Origin: CBDCLY01 sp965218715 | Lineage (GTDB): Bacteria > Bacteroidota > Bacteroidia > Flavobacteriales_E > Vicingaceae | NCBI GenBank assembly: GCA_965218715.1 | Contig: CBDCLY010000037.1 | Coordinates: forward strand, 1-47,606 | Length of the DNA: 47,606 bases | Direction of reading: 5' to 3' | Shown: positions 26,900 to 35,622 of the stretch, piece after piece | How positions within the stretch are numbered: the first letter of the stretch is position 1 | Layout: every line of letters starts with the position of its first letter | Notes under the pieces: generated by a model | What the model saw: only the letters and a program-made list of their open reading frames with translations | Databases searched by the model: none | Told to the model about the DNA's origin: nothing | Program-made: the position numbers and the translations under genes

Positions 26900-27649
26900 C
26901 TCGAAACTGAGTAATTCAATGTCATTCCCATCAAAAACAGCGTAGGTACTGTAATTCATCCACTCGCCAAGGTTGATGTATCTGCTTTTTTCTTCTAATT
27001 TAAGGTCAATGGGTAAATGTCGATGACCAAAAACAAAATAATCGATGTGTTCCTTTTTCAAGTAATCTTTTGAATATAGGGCAAGCCATTCATTTTCTTT
27101 ACCTTGAAAAACCTCTTCACTTTCCTTGCTAGCACTTCTACTTTTCTTTGACCAAAAATTGGCCATTCCAATACCAAAATTGGGATGCAATCTTGCAAAC
27201 AACCACTGACAAAATCGATTTGCAAAAACACGTTTTATGAATTTATATCCGTGATCTCCTGGCCCTAATCCATCACCATGTCCAATGAGGAATTTTTTGC
27301 CATTGAATTCTTTTTTTATCGAATCTCTGTGCAGCTGAACACCTAGCTCTTGTGGTAAATAGTCGAACATCCACATGTCGTGATTTCCAATAAAAACGTG
27401 AACAGGAATTCCAGCATCACACAATTGAGCAATTTTTCCTAACAATCTCACAAATCCTTTTGGGACTACTGTTTTATATTCAAACCAAAAATCAAACAAA
27501 TCGCCGACAAGATAGATTTCGGCAGCATCTTTTTCAATGGAGTTCAACCAATGAATAATTTTTTCTTCTCTTTTACGACTTTCTTTTTTGTTGGGTGCTC
27601 CCAAATGAAAGTCTGAGGCGAAATATATTTTCTTGTCCTTGTTTGTCAA
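26867..27649 (-). CDS. lpxH: UDP-2,3-diacylglucosamine diphosphatase (LpxH-type)
   Basis: Metallophosphoesterase that makes lipid X, the fourth step of lipid A synthesis. The calcineurin-like metal-binding motifs appear in order: FASDFHLGAP, LVGDLFDFWFEY, IGNHDMWMFDYL, IGHGDGLGPGD and FGHRHLP. Length 260 aa fits. It is the last gene of the minus-strand run lpxK-pnp-gatB-TlpA-like-lpxH, with two bases separating it from its upstream neighbour. The other metallophosphoesterases that share this fold are less likely because of the DFHLGAP and GHGDGLGPGD signatures. Confidence 0.92.
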   Translation of the reverse strand: MTNKDKKIYFASDFHLGAPNKKESRKREEKIIHWLNSIEKDAAEIYLVGDLFDFWFEYKTVVPKGFVRLLGKIAQLCDAGIPVHVFIGNHDMWMFDYLPQELGVQLHRDSIKKEFNGKKFLIGHGDGLGPGDHGYKFIKRVFANRFCQWLFARLHPNFGIGMANFWSKKSRSASKESEEVFQGKENEWLALYSKDYLKKEHIDYFVFGHRHLPIDLKLEEKSRYINLGEWMNYSTYAVFDGNDIELLSFESENQSINKIG

Positions 27650-27651
27650 AA

Positions 27652-28779
27652 CTATTCCAATACCTCTGCTAATTTTTGATGAAGAGCTGGACCTCTTAAG
27701 TTTTTGCCGATCACTTTACCTTCCTGATCAATAAGGACGGCAAAAGGGATCCCACTTACACCGTAGTCTTTTGCAGCAATTGAATTCCAGAATTTTAAAT
27801 CGCTAACATGTGTCCAAGTTAAATTGTCTTGAGCAATCGCTTTTACCCAAGGATCCTTGGCGCGATCTAGGGAAACTCCATAAACCGTAAAGCCTTTATC
27901 CTTGTATTTTTGATAGGCCGCCACTACATTAGGGTTTTCTCTTCTACATGGCTTGCACCAGGATGCCCAAAAGTCGATTAGGACCACCTTTCCTCTTAAT
28001 GATGAAAGTGGAATAACTTCACCCTCTGGATTTGGCAAGTTGATTTCCGGAACATCTGACCCCGGCGCAAATCTGCTCATCTCAATCAGTCGATTATTGA
28101 AGCTAAGAAAGAAAGGATTGCTTCCATATTTTTCATTCAAGTTGTTAGCCAATTTTTTATGATAATCAAGATTATCATTAAGCTTCGGATCAAGTTGTTC
28201 AATTAAGGCAAGGTTTGAAAATAAATCTGGTTGTTCGTCTATTAAACCTTTAATTACTCTAAATTTTTCCGTCTGGAAATCATTGAATTTGGCTTGAAAT
28301 GCTTGCCTAAGTGAATCTACATTGGAAATTGAACTACTAAGTGTCTGAAATTCTTGGTTTAAAGAATTTTGATTGATATTAATCGTTTCAAGTGCCTTAT
28401 TAAAGGCATTGGTTTGATCTGCATCATTAGATCCACTTAATTCAAAATCGTTAGGAATCCTTGCATCTCCGCTTACTTGGACAAATTCACCTGGTAGCAT
28501 TGGAATGATGATGAAATTTTGCTGACTAATGTTCAATTTGAAAAAACTTGGTTCTGTAACTTTTAAATCAAAAGTGAAGTTTCCATTTTCATCAACAACT
28601 GCAGTATCTGCCGGAATGTTACCTTTTTTCGCTAAGTCAAACAAATAAATGTATCCTGTACTTAAATTCTTTAACTGTCCTTGAACTGGAAATTTCTTTT
28701 CCTGATCTTTTTGAGAAGCTGCGCAAGCAACAATTAAAAGACAGATAGAGAATATAGAAAGGTAAAATTTTGGTTTCAT
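27652..28779 (-). CDS. TlpA-family thiol-disulfide reductase lipoprotein with DUF4369-like N-domain
   Basis: A lipoprotein signal with lipobox IVAC (Cys near residue 19) is followed by a DUF4369-like beta domain (about 30-140, GYIYLFDLAKKGNIPADTAV), a helical linker and a thioredoxin fold from about 240. The redox motif FWASWCKPCRRENPNVV lies near residues 274-279, and the cis-Pro region is VSGIPFAVLIDQEG. Such envelope-anchored proteins reduce disulfides in cytochrome maturation or in partner proteins; the partner is unknown here. It sits 3 bases from gatB and 2 from lpxH, so it is translated in an operon with unrelated housekeeping genes. Confidence 0.92.
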   Translation of the reverse strand: MKPKFYLSIFSICLLIVACAASQKDQEKKFPVQGQLKNLSTGYIYLFDLAKKGNIPADTAVVDENGNFTFDLKVTEPSFFKLNISQQNFIIIPMLPGEFVQVSGDARIPNDFELSGSNDADQTNAFNKALETININQNSLNQEFQTLSSSISNVDSLRQAFQAKFNDFQTEKFRVIKGLIDEQPDLFSNLALIEQLDPKLNDNLDYHKKLANNLNEKYGSNPFFLSFNNRLIEMSRFAPGSDVPEINLPNPEGEVIPLSSLRGKVVLIDFWASWCKPCRRENPNVVAAYQKYKDKGFTVYGVSLDRAKDPWVKAIAQDNLTWTHVSDLKFWNSIAAKDYGVSGIPFAVLIDQEGKVIGKNLRGPALHQKLAEVLE

Positions 28780-28782
28780 GCT

Positions 28783-30243
28783 TTAAGCCTCTAAGTTTTT
28801 TTCTAAAAGTTCTTTACTCATTTTAGGATCTGCTTTCCCTTTACTTAATTTCATTACTTCTCCCATAAACAAACCCAAAAGGTTTTTATTGCCGTTTTGA
28901 TAAGCATTGACCTTGTCTGGATATTTTGCTAAAGCTTCCATTACAAAAGATTCTATCGCGCTGCTATCGCTTTCTTGAATCCAATTATTTTTTTGAGCAA
29001 TTTCTACTGGACTCAATTGTGGGTTTTGAACCAATTCTGGAAATATTTTTTGATTGGCAATTGAATTGTTGATTTTTCCTTCCTCAATTAGCTGAATCAT
29101 TTCGGCAATTTGCTTCGGTTTAATTTTAAACTCAGTAATTGCAAGTGCATTCTCATTAAGATGGGATTTAACAGCTCCCATTACCCAATTGGCAGCAGCT
29201 TTGTAGTTGCCTGTGTTTTCGCAAATGGTATTGTAATATTCTGCCAAATACTTATCCTCTGTAAGTACTTCAGCATCGTAATCAGAAAGCCCCAATTCCT
29301 CGGTAAATCTTTTAATCAATTGATTTGGTAGGAGAGGAAGCTTCTTCTTAATCTCGTTGATGTAATTTTCCTCTATCCAAACTGCTTGTAAATCTGGTTC
29401 TGGAAAATAACGATAATCATGTGCCAATTCTTTGCTTCGTTGAACTGAAGTGCTTCCAGTTACAGCATCAAAACCCATTGTTTCCATTTTTACCGTTCCA
29501 CCAGATTCTACTAACTCGATTTGGCGCTTAGCTTCAAATTCAATGGCACGAAACACATTTCGGATCGAGTTTAAGTTTTTTGTTTCTGTTCTCTGTCCAA
29601 ATTCTTTACTTCCCTTTAATCGAACAGAAACATTGGCATCACAACGCATACTGCCTTCTTCCATATTGCCATCACAAATCTCTAAATACCGCAATAATTT
29701 TCTTACTTCAGTAACATAGTTATAGGCTTCTTGGGCAGTTCTTAAATCTGGTTCTGAAACAATTTCAAGAAGTGGAACTCCAGCTCTATTGAGGTCAATC
29801 AAGGTATTGTATGGATCTAAATCGTGGATGCTTTTACCAGAATCTTCTTCCATATGTATTCTGGTAATTCCAATTCGTTTAGGATTATTGGAATCGTCTT
29901 TAATGTCGATAAAGCCTCCATCACATAGCGGGGTTTTATCCTGGGTGATTTGATACCCTTTAGGTAAATCTGCATAGAAGTAATTTTTTCTTGCAAATTG
30001 GTTCTCCTCTCTAATGGTAGAACCACACGCTAATCCAAGCTTTACACCGTATTTAATGGTGTTCTCATTCAGTTTTGGAAGCGTACCAGGATGCCCTAGA
30101 GAAATGGCACTAATGTGAGTGTTTGGAGCAGATCCATATGCTGCTGAATCAGCTGAGTAGGCCTTGCTTTTGGTTAACAATTGGGCATGAATTTCAAGAC
30201 CAATTACCAATTCATATTTTGAATAAATTCCTTCTTCCAACAT
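28783..30243 (-). CDS. gatB: Asp-tRNA(Asn)/Glu-tRNA(Gln) amidotransferase subunit B
   Basis: Subunit B of the GatCAB complex, which makes Gln-tRNA or Asn-tRNA from mischarged precursors. Recognisable are YELVIGLEIHAQLLTKSKAY, ARKNYFYADLPKGYQI, RIHMEEDSGKS, DLNRAGVPLLEIVSEPD and MRCDANVSVR, and the C-terminal tail domain (YqeY-like) ends in MGEVMKLSKGKADPKMSKEL. At 486 aa it is full length. gatA and gatC are not in the window. The gene follows the phosphorylase gene by 22 bases. Confidence 0.98.
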   Translation of the reverse strand: MLEEGIYSKYELVIGLEIHAQLLTKSKAYSADSAAYGSAPNTHISAISLGHPGTLPKLNENTIKYGVKLGLACGSTIREENQFARKNYFYADLPKGYQITQDKTPLCDGGFIDIKDDSNNPKRIGITRIHMEEDSGKSIHDLDPYNTLIDLNRAGVPLLEIVSEPDLRTAQEAYNYVTEVRKLLRYLEICDGNMEEGSMRCDANVSVRLKGSKEFGQRTETKNLNSIRNVFRAIEFEAKRQIELVESGGTVKMETMGFDAVTGSTSVQRSKELAHDYRYFPEPDLQAVWIEENYINEIKKKLPLLPNQLIKRFTEELGLSDYDAEVLTEDKYLAEYYNTICENTGNYKAAANWVMGAVKSHLNENALAITEFKIKPKQIAEMIQLIEEGKINNSIANQKIFPELVQNPQLSPVEIAQKNNWIQESDSSAIESFVMEALAKYPDKVNAYQNGNKNLLGLFMGEVMKLSKGKADPKMSKELLEKNLEA

Positions 30244-30265
30244 GTGTCCAAAATTAAGAAATCCT

Positions 30266-31102
30266 TTAATTCGTGGTGGACTGTTGATTCCTTATTATTG
30301 GAATCATTTTTTTAATCAATTGCGCCAATTTTGGGGCCGCTTCAGCAGCCACTTCCTGAACTTCTTCATGCGAAATTTCAACAATCTGTCCCTCAACGCC
30401 TAAATCTGAAATAATGGAAACTCCAAAAACCCTCATCCCTCTATAGATTGCAACAATGGTCTCTGGCGTGGTCGACATCCCAACAGCGTCTGCACCACAA
30501 ATTCTAAAGGCCTTGTATTCTGCCTTTGTTTCATAAGTAGGACCTGGAGTGCCGGCATAAACTCCAAATTTTAATTCGATTTCTTCTGCCTTTGCTACCT
30601 TTTTTGCAATCTCTATTAGGTCTGGGCAATATGGCTTGCTCATGTCGGGGAATCTTGGTCCAAGGCGATCATCATTTTTTCCTCGCAAAGGATTGTCTGG
30701 GAAAAGATGAAGATGGTCGGTAATTACCATTAAATCACCGATTTTCTGATTTGGGTCTAATCCACCACTTGCATTTGATAACAAAACATCATTGATTCCC
30801 ATTTCTTTCATAACATGAATAGGGAAGCTGGCTTTCTTTAAATTGTAGCCCTCATAATAATGGAACCTCCCTTGTAAAGCCAACACGGGAACGCCCTCTA
30901 TTTCTCCAAGTAACAATTTTCCTGCATGGCCTTCTACTGTGGATACAGGGAAATTAGGTATCTCAGAATAATCTATGCTTAAACTAATATTCATTTGTTC
31001 TGCAAAACCACCTAGGCCTGAACCTAATATTACTCCAACTTTTGGTTGAATGCTTGATTTAGATTGGATGAAGCTACTTGCTTCTTTAATTTTTTCTAAC
31101 AT
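30266..31102 (-). CDS. punA: Purine-nucleoside phosphorylase (trimeric class)
   Basis: Splits purine nucleosides with phosphate in the salvage pathway. The phosphate site VGVILGSGLGGFAEQ, TVEGHAGKLLLGEI, LSNASGGLDPNQKIGDLMV, GPTYETKAEYKAFRICGAD and the base-binding VGMSTTPETIVA identify the low-molecular-mass trimeric family. Length is 278 aa. The start overlaps the end of lpxK by 17 bases, which points to translational coupling. The E. coli name for the nearest relative is xapA; punA is the usual Gram-positive name. Confidence 0.93.
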   Translation of the reverse strand: MLEKIKEASSFIQSKSSIQPKVGVILGSGLGGFAEQMNISLSIDYSEIPNFPVSTVEGHAGKLLLGEIEGVPVLALQGRFHYYEGYNLKKASFPIHVMKEMGINDVLLSNASGGLDPNQKIGDLMVITDHLHLFPDNPLRGKNDDRLGPRFPDMSKPYCPDLIEIAKKVAKAEEIELKFGVYAGTPGPTYETKAEYKAFRICGADAVGMSTTPETIVAIYRGMRVFGVSIISDLGVEGQIVEISHEEVQEVAAEAAPKLAQLIKKMIPIIRNQQSTTN

Positions 31103-32204
31103 GCTTTTGTATCACTTGATCAAATTCTGCCTTATTATTTTTAAAATCAACGGCAATGGGAAGGCTAAATACGGCAAAGTTTTTAACCTGTTCAACTTTA
31201 AATTTTGAGGCGTCTTTTTCAGTCATAATTAAAACGGCATCTTGGCTCAAAATTCCCAATTCCCTGTTCATGTTTTGATAGTCCGTAGCCTTGAAAACAT
31301 AATGATCGGAGAAAGAGAGGTGCTTTCCAAATTTGAAATTTTCTTTTAAATAATTGATATAAGTACTTGGTTCTGCAATTGCTGAAATGGAAAGAATTTC
31401 ATTGTTAATGTTTCCATTTTTTTGAGATAGTAAATCCGAAGCCTTCTCATTTAAGGGCTTTAATTTTTGATAATTGATCTCAGTGAAATAAATTTTTTGA
31501 TTTTTACTTGGATTGATTTGTTGGATGAAATTCGCCTTGTCTTTTTCATTTAAATTTTTTGGGCATTTACTCACTATGATTACATCAGCAGAATTAGCAC
31601 TCTTTCGTTGATCTCTTAAGGTGCCAGAAGGAAAAAAGTAGTCCTTAAAATAGGGCCGTTGATAATCACAGAGTAAGATGTATAGACTTGCCTGAACTGC
31701 TTTGTGCTGAAAGCCATCGTCCATGACTATGCAATTAGTTTCAGGATGTTGTTTTATTAATTCTTGAATTCCTCTTCTGCGATTGCCATCCACCACCAGT
31801 TTTATTTCTGGAAATTTTTCAAAAATTTGAAAGGGCTCATCACCAATACTTGAAGCCGTTTCATTTTGTTTCGCAATGCGCGTCCCTTTCGTTGCTCTTC
31901 CATAACCTCTGCTCAAAAGGGCTAATTCTACATCGTCCTTTAATAAATTCACAATGTATTCTGTATGAGGAGTTTTTCCTGTTCCACCCATACTAAGGTT
32001 TCCTAGGCAAATGATTGGGAAATTGTACGATTGTCGACTAAAGATTCCAAATCTGAAGAATGCGTTTCTTGCGGCAATGATCCATGAATGAATAATTGCA
32101 ATTGGGAATCCTAAAATTTTAAAAATGTTCAGCAAATGATGAATAGTTTGCTCGAAATTACAGAAACTGTTGTTTTGGCTTAAATTTGAAAAAAAATAAT
32201 GCAT
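31086..32204 (-). CDS. lpxK: Tetraacyldisaccharide 4'-kinase
   Basis: Phosphorylates the lipid A disaccharide at the inner membrane. A hydrophobic N-terminal anchor (FKILGFPIAIIHSWIIAARN) precedes the P-loop region ICLGNLSMGGTGKTPHTEYI; ALLSRGYGR and MDDGFQHKAV are typical. The start is uncertain. ATG 32204 is the only ATG after the upstream overlap region, but it would make its start codon share bases with the ATG of the divergent nif3-like gene. A TTG at 32135 gives 349 residues and aligns better with the usual N-terminus of the family, and leaves room for promoters. The frame is open farther upstream, to 32384, only by chance. Confidence 0.93.
   Translation of the reverse strand: MHYFFSNLSQNNSFCNFEQTIHHLLNIFKILGFPIAIIHSWIIAARNAFFRFGIFSRQSYNFPIICLGNLSMGGTGKTPHTEYIVNLLKDDVELALLSRGYGRATKGTRIAKQNETASSIGDEPFQIFEKFPEIKLVVDGNRRRGIQELIKQHPETNCIVMDDGFQHKAVQASLYILLCDYQRPYFKDYFFPSGTLRDQRKSANSADVIIVSKCPKNLNEKDKANFIQQINPSKNQKIYFTEINYQKLKPLNEKASDLLSQKNGNINNEILSISAIAEPSTYINYLKENFKFGKHLSFSDHYVFKATDYQNMNRELGILSQDAVLIMTEKDASKFKVEQVKNFAVFSLPIAVDFKNNKAEFDQVIQKHVRKN
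32181..32188 (+). promoter_or_regulatory. Likely -7 box of the nif3-like gene
   Basis: TAAATTTG matches TAnnTTTG perfectly and ends 14 bases before the ATG at 32203. It lies inside the disputed 5' extension of lpxK, which favours the later lpxK start. No good TTG partner was found at the usual distance. Confidence 0.45.
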
Positions 32205-33297
32205 GAAGATTAAATCAATTCTTGAAGAATTAGAAAATTTGGCGCCACTTTCTTTGCAGGAGTCATATGATAATTCTGGTTTGCAAATGGGTGACCCCAA
32301 TGATGAGTTTAAGGCTGCATTGTTTTGTTTAGATGTCACCATAGATGTGGTAAATGAAGCAGTAGAAAAAGGATGCAACCTCATTATTTCTCATCATCCG
32401 GTATTCTTTAGTCCGATTAAACAATTGAATTTTCAAGAAAGCATTCCAGCAATGCTTAAAGTGGCTGTTCTCAATGAAATAAGTATTTATTCTATTCACA
32501 CCAATTTGGATAATGTTCACAATGGGGTCAATCATGAAATTGCCAATCGCTTAGGCCTTATTAATCAGAAGGTATTAAAACCTAAAGGTGATTCCATGTA
32601 TAAGCTAGTTTATTTTTGCCCAACAAAGGAAGAAGAAAAGGTAAGAGCAGCTGTGTTTAAAGCTGGAGGTGGAAATGTTGGCAACTATGATTCATGTAGC
32701 TTCTCCCAATTAGGTTCTGGAAGTTTTAGAGCAAAAGAAGGTGCAGAGCCTCATATAGGGGAGGTTGGCAAATTGCATAAAGAAGAAGAACTGAGGGTGG
32801 AAATTATTTTGCCAAAACAATCTAAATCAAAAGTGATTCGGGCTTTGTTAACTACTCATCCTTATGAGGAGGTGGCCTACGATCTTTATGAACTGGATTT
32901 AAGGGATGCAAGTATTGGTAGTGGAATGGTAGGCGATTTGCCACAGGGTATGGGAAGTGAGAAATTTCTACAGTTAATAAAAGAGACTTTTAATGTAAAG
33001 CAACTTCGTTACACCAAAATCATGTCTGCTCAAGTGAATAGAGTTGCCCTGTGTGGGGGCTCTGGAAGTTTTTTGCTTGAGGAAGCAATTCAATCAGGGG
33101 CCGACTTATTTTTAAGCGCAGATTTTAAATACCATCAGTTTTTTGAAGCGGATGAAAAAATCACAATTGCTGACATTGGTCATTTTGAAACAGAACAATA
33201 TACTGGGGAGCTATTACAAGCATATCTTAAAGAAAAATTCCCTAATTTTGCGAGCTATTTGACTAGCATAAGCACTAACCCAATTAATTACCTATAA
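32203..33297 (+). CDS. Nif3-like dinuclear metal-binding protein (GTP cyclohydrolase I type 2 homologue)
   Basis: A 364-residue member of the widely conserved Nif3/YbgI family, ring-shaped hexamers with two metal ions per active site. Ligands are visible in LIISHHPVFFSPIKQLNF, IYSIHTNLDNVHNGVNH and the C-terminal DIGHFETEQYT. The central insertion (about 125-230, KLVYFCPTKEEEKVRAAVFK and TTHPYEEVAYDLYEL) is the PII/CutA-like domain of the long form. The biochemical function of the family is unsettled despite the database name. The next gene starts one base after its stop. Confidence 0.94.
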   Translation: MKIKSILEELENLAPLSLQESYDNSGLQMGDPNDEFKAALFCLDVTIDVVNEAVEKGCNLIISHHPVFFSPIKQLNFQESIPAMLKVAVLNEISIYSIHTNLDNVHNGVNHEIANRLGLINQKVLKPKGDSMYKLVYFCPTKEEEKVRAAVFKAGGGNVGNYDSCSFSQLGSGSFRAKEGAEPHIGEVGKLHKEEELRVEIILPKQSKSKVIRALLTTHPYEEVAYDLYELDLRDASIGSGMVGDLPQGMGSEKFLQLIKETFNVKQLRYTKIMSAQVNRVALCGGSGSFLLEEAIQSGADLFLSADFKYHQFFEADEKITIADIGHFETEQYTGELLQAYLKEKFPNFASYLTSISTNPINYL

Positions 33298-33298
33298 A

Positions 33299-34105
33299 AT
33301 GGCTAAAAAAGCGTCAAGCAAAGAAACAAGTGTAGAAGATAGATTGCAAGCATTGTATGACTTGCAAGTGATTGATTCTAAAATTGATCGCATCAGAACA
33401 ATTAGAGGAGAATTGCCTCTTGAAGTTCAAGATTTAGAGGATGAGGTTGCAGGACTGGAAACTCGAATTGAAAAGGCGGATGAGGTGATTTCAACTTTAG
33501 AAGCTGATATTAGTTCAAAGAAGAATCAAATTGAAGAATCTAAGGCAGCCATCAAAAAATATGAAGGTCAGCAGCAGAATGTAAGAAACAATAGAGAATA
33601 CGATTCTTTAACTAAAGAGATTGAATTTCAAAATCTTGAGATTGAATTGTCAGAAAAAAGAATCAAAGAATACCAAGTAAAAATCGAAAACAAAAAAGAA
33701 ATCAATGATGCTTCTAAGCTTAAGTTAGAAGATGTGAAAGCTGATTTAGATTTGAAACGCAACGAGTTAGACGAGATTATTGCTGAAACCGAGAAGGAAG
33801 AAAAATCTTTATCTAAGGAATCTAAAAAGGCTGAAGAAGTTATAGAAGGAAGATTGCTTACTGCTTATAAGCGTGTTAGAGGAAGTGCTAGAAATGGATT
33901 GGCTGTTGTTCCTGTAGAGAGAAGTGCATGTGGAGGTTGTTTTAATAAAATTCCACCGCAGCGTCAATTGGACATCAATTCACACAAAAAAGTAATTGTT
34001 TGTGAGCATTGTGGAAGAATCCTAGTAGATCCTAAAATGGCAGGTATTGAAGAGGTTGTTGAAGAAGTGAAGCCAAAGAGAAGAGCAAGAGCAAAGAAAG
34101 CTTAA
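33299..34105 (+). CDS. Coiled-coil protein with C4-type zinc ribbon
   Basis: Residues 10-190 form long charged helices with heptad character (for example IRGELPLEVQDLEDEVAGLE and KKYEGQQQNVRNNREYDSLT), followed by a zinc ribbon with CGGCFNKIPP and CEHCGRILVDP (about 211-245) and a basic tail. This is the C4-type zinc ribbon family that is a habitual downstream neighbour of Nif3-like genes in many bacteria. Nucleic-acid or ribosome binding is often proposed, but I infer only a scaffold with a nucleic-acid-like zinc module. One-base spacing from the Nif3-like gene implies one transcript. Confidence 0.92.
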   Translation: MAKKASSKETSVEDRLQALYDLQVIDSKIDRIRTIRGELPLEVQDLEDEVAGLETRIEKADEVISTLEADISSKKNQIEESKAAIKKYEGQQQNVRNNREYDSLTKEIEFQNLEIELSEKRIKEYQVKIENKKEINDASKLKLEDVKADLDLKRNELDEIIAETEKEEKSLSKESKKAEEVIEGRLLTAYKRVRGSARNGLAVVPVERSACGGCFNKIPPQRQLDINSHKKVIVCEHCGRILVDPKMAGIEEVVEEVKPKRRARAKKA

Positions 34106-34123
34106 GACTTAAATAGATTGAAT

Positions 34124-34154
34124 AAAAAAGGGAAGCATTAGCTTCCCTTTTTTT
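34124..34154. terminator. Bidirectional terminator between convergent genes
   Basis: A perfect 11-bp stem (34126-34136 with 34141-34151, loop ATTA) with an A run on the left and a T run on the right serves both the zinc-ribbon gene and the oppositely directed DUF5723-like gene, whose stop is 19 bases further on. Confidence 0.92.
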
Positions 34155-34172
34155 ATGATGTAATTCGTCTTA

Positions 34173-35621
34173 TTAATTTTCTGATTCTTCTTCATCATTT
34201 TCTGACTCTGATTCTGTTTCAGGTTCCGATTCTTCATCGCCTCCCTTATCTTTTCCTATTGCCCCTCTAAATTCTGGCCTCACCTCTGTAGATTTATTGG
34301 CTCCAAACACCAAGTTAATTCCGAATCGAACTTGAAGATGTCTAGTATTCTGAGGTTGGAAGGTTCCTAAGATGTTATCGCTTATGATGTAGAATTGAAC
34401 AGGGCCAGGATTAAGATTCACTCCAAATCCAAGGTTGTTATAGGTCCTATTTATTGCAGTATAAGCCGTTGACAGGGTAATCCATCTAGTCATTTTTCTA
34501 GAATAACTCAAGGTAAATGATGGTCGAATATCTGATTGATAGATTTCTGATTGGAAAATTACTCCTGCTAGATCTCGCTCAGTAATTTTGTAATCTGCAC
34601 CAAGGTAAACTCTGCTTGCCAATGGAGTAGAATACCCTCCTTCACTTTCTTCCAATTCAAAAGCACTTTCTAATGAATCTAGCACTCTATCAAATGAAGT
34701 TTCACCAGATTCAGTTTCGGAACCATTGGTAAAGGCATTTATTTCTATCCCAGAATAAGTAAACTCACCTCCTTCATTGGTATAGGATTTTGTATATGAA
34801 TTCCAATTGATTACTCCTAGATCAAGGATACTAGCATTAAAGCTTATCTTATCATTGAATTCATAGTAGGCACCTAGGTCAATTCCATATCCGGTATTGT
34901 CTCTTCCCGTTGCGTAATCAGAACTAGATTCTTCAGAGTCTACATTGTCGATTCCTGCAGTTCTAAGAGTTATGTCTGCATTTGCTTTAATCTCAAAAGT
35001 TGATGCATCGGTGCGTAGTCGAATATCTGTCTTTTCAGTATAGATGTTCTCCATACCATACAAGTATTTTGCCCTTGCTCCCAAACGAAGTTTCTGAGTC
35101 AGCTGATGGGAAACTCCAATTCCATATTCACGATAGTGATTAAAACCAAATCCAATGTTGCTAAAATTGGCCTCTCTACCTTCAAATCCTCCATTTCCTC
35201 TATAAATGAATTCTACAAGATCACGTGGATAAGTAAAACGCATATTTACATTTTCAGTAACGTTTACTGTTAATTGAGTTCTATTACTCAATGAAATTCC
35301 AAAGGACAATAAGTCAATCTTTGCATTAATGGCTAAAAAATTATCCTTCTCTAATTTACCTATAAGGTTTTCAAAATCTAATAGTAAAGAATCTCCTGAA
35401 GGAGTGATAAGGTCTGAATAAGCAAATCCGCTATTGCTATAGCTAAAATAATTTGAGGACAATGCTGGCAATCCAATGTAAAAGTTTCCATTGAAACGGT
35501 TCGAGGGGTTGCTGTATCCACTTTGTGGAATATCATGCTGACCATACATGATAAAGTCTTGCTGTGCTTGTGCTACAATTCCAAGACTTGCAATTATGAA
35601 TGTTAGTGCTAGTTTTTTCAT
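34173..35621 (-). CDS. DUF5723-like outer-membrane beta-barrel protein with acidic tail
   Basis: A Sec signal peptide (MKKLALTFIIASLGIVAQAQ, then QDF) starts a 482-residue protein rich in alternating beta-strand patterns, resembling the DUF5723 family of Bacteroidota outer-membrane proteins (FGFNHYREYGIGVSHQLTQK, LRLGARAKYLYGMENIY, TGYGIDLGAYYEFNDKISF, AGVIFQSEIYQSDIRPSF). The last strand-like segment (HLQVRFGINLVFG) is followed by about 40 residues ending in a very acidic Glu/Ser/Asp tail. That is unusual because barrels normally end with an aromatic residue at the membrane. It begins one base after the upstream lipoprotein gene. Function unknown; a surface-apparatus or transport partner role is inference. 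Confidence 0.82.
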   Translation of the reverse strand: MKKLALTFIIASLGIVAQAQQDFIMYGQHDIPQSGYSNPSNRFNGNFYIGLPALSSNYFSYSNSGFAYSDLITPSGDSLLLDFENLIGKLEKDNFLAINAKIDLLSFGISLSNRTQLTVNVTENVNMRFTYPRDLVEFIYRGNGGFEGREANFSNIGFGFNHYREYGIGVSHQLTQKLRLGARAKYLYGMENIYTEKTDIRLRTDASTFEIKANADITLRTAGIDNVDSEESSSDYATGRDNTGYGIDLGAYYEFNDKISFNASILDLGVINWNSYTKSYTNEGGEFTYSGIEINAFTNGSETESGETSFDRVLDSLESAFELEESEGGYSTPLASRVYLGADYKITERDLAGVIFQSEIYQSDIRPSFTLSYSRKMTRWITLSTAYTAINRTYNNLGFGVNLNPGPVQFYIISDNILGTFQPQNTRHLQVRFGINLVFGANKSTEVRPEFRGAIGKDKGGDEESEPETESESENDEEESEN

Positions 35622-35622
35622 C

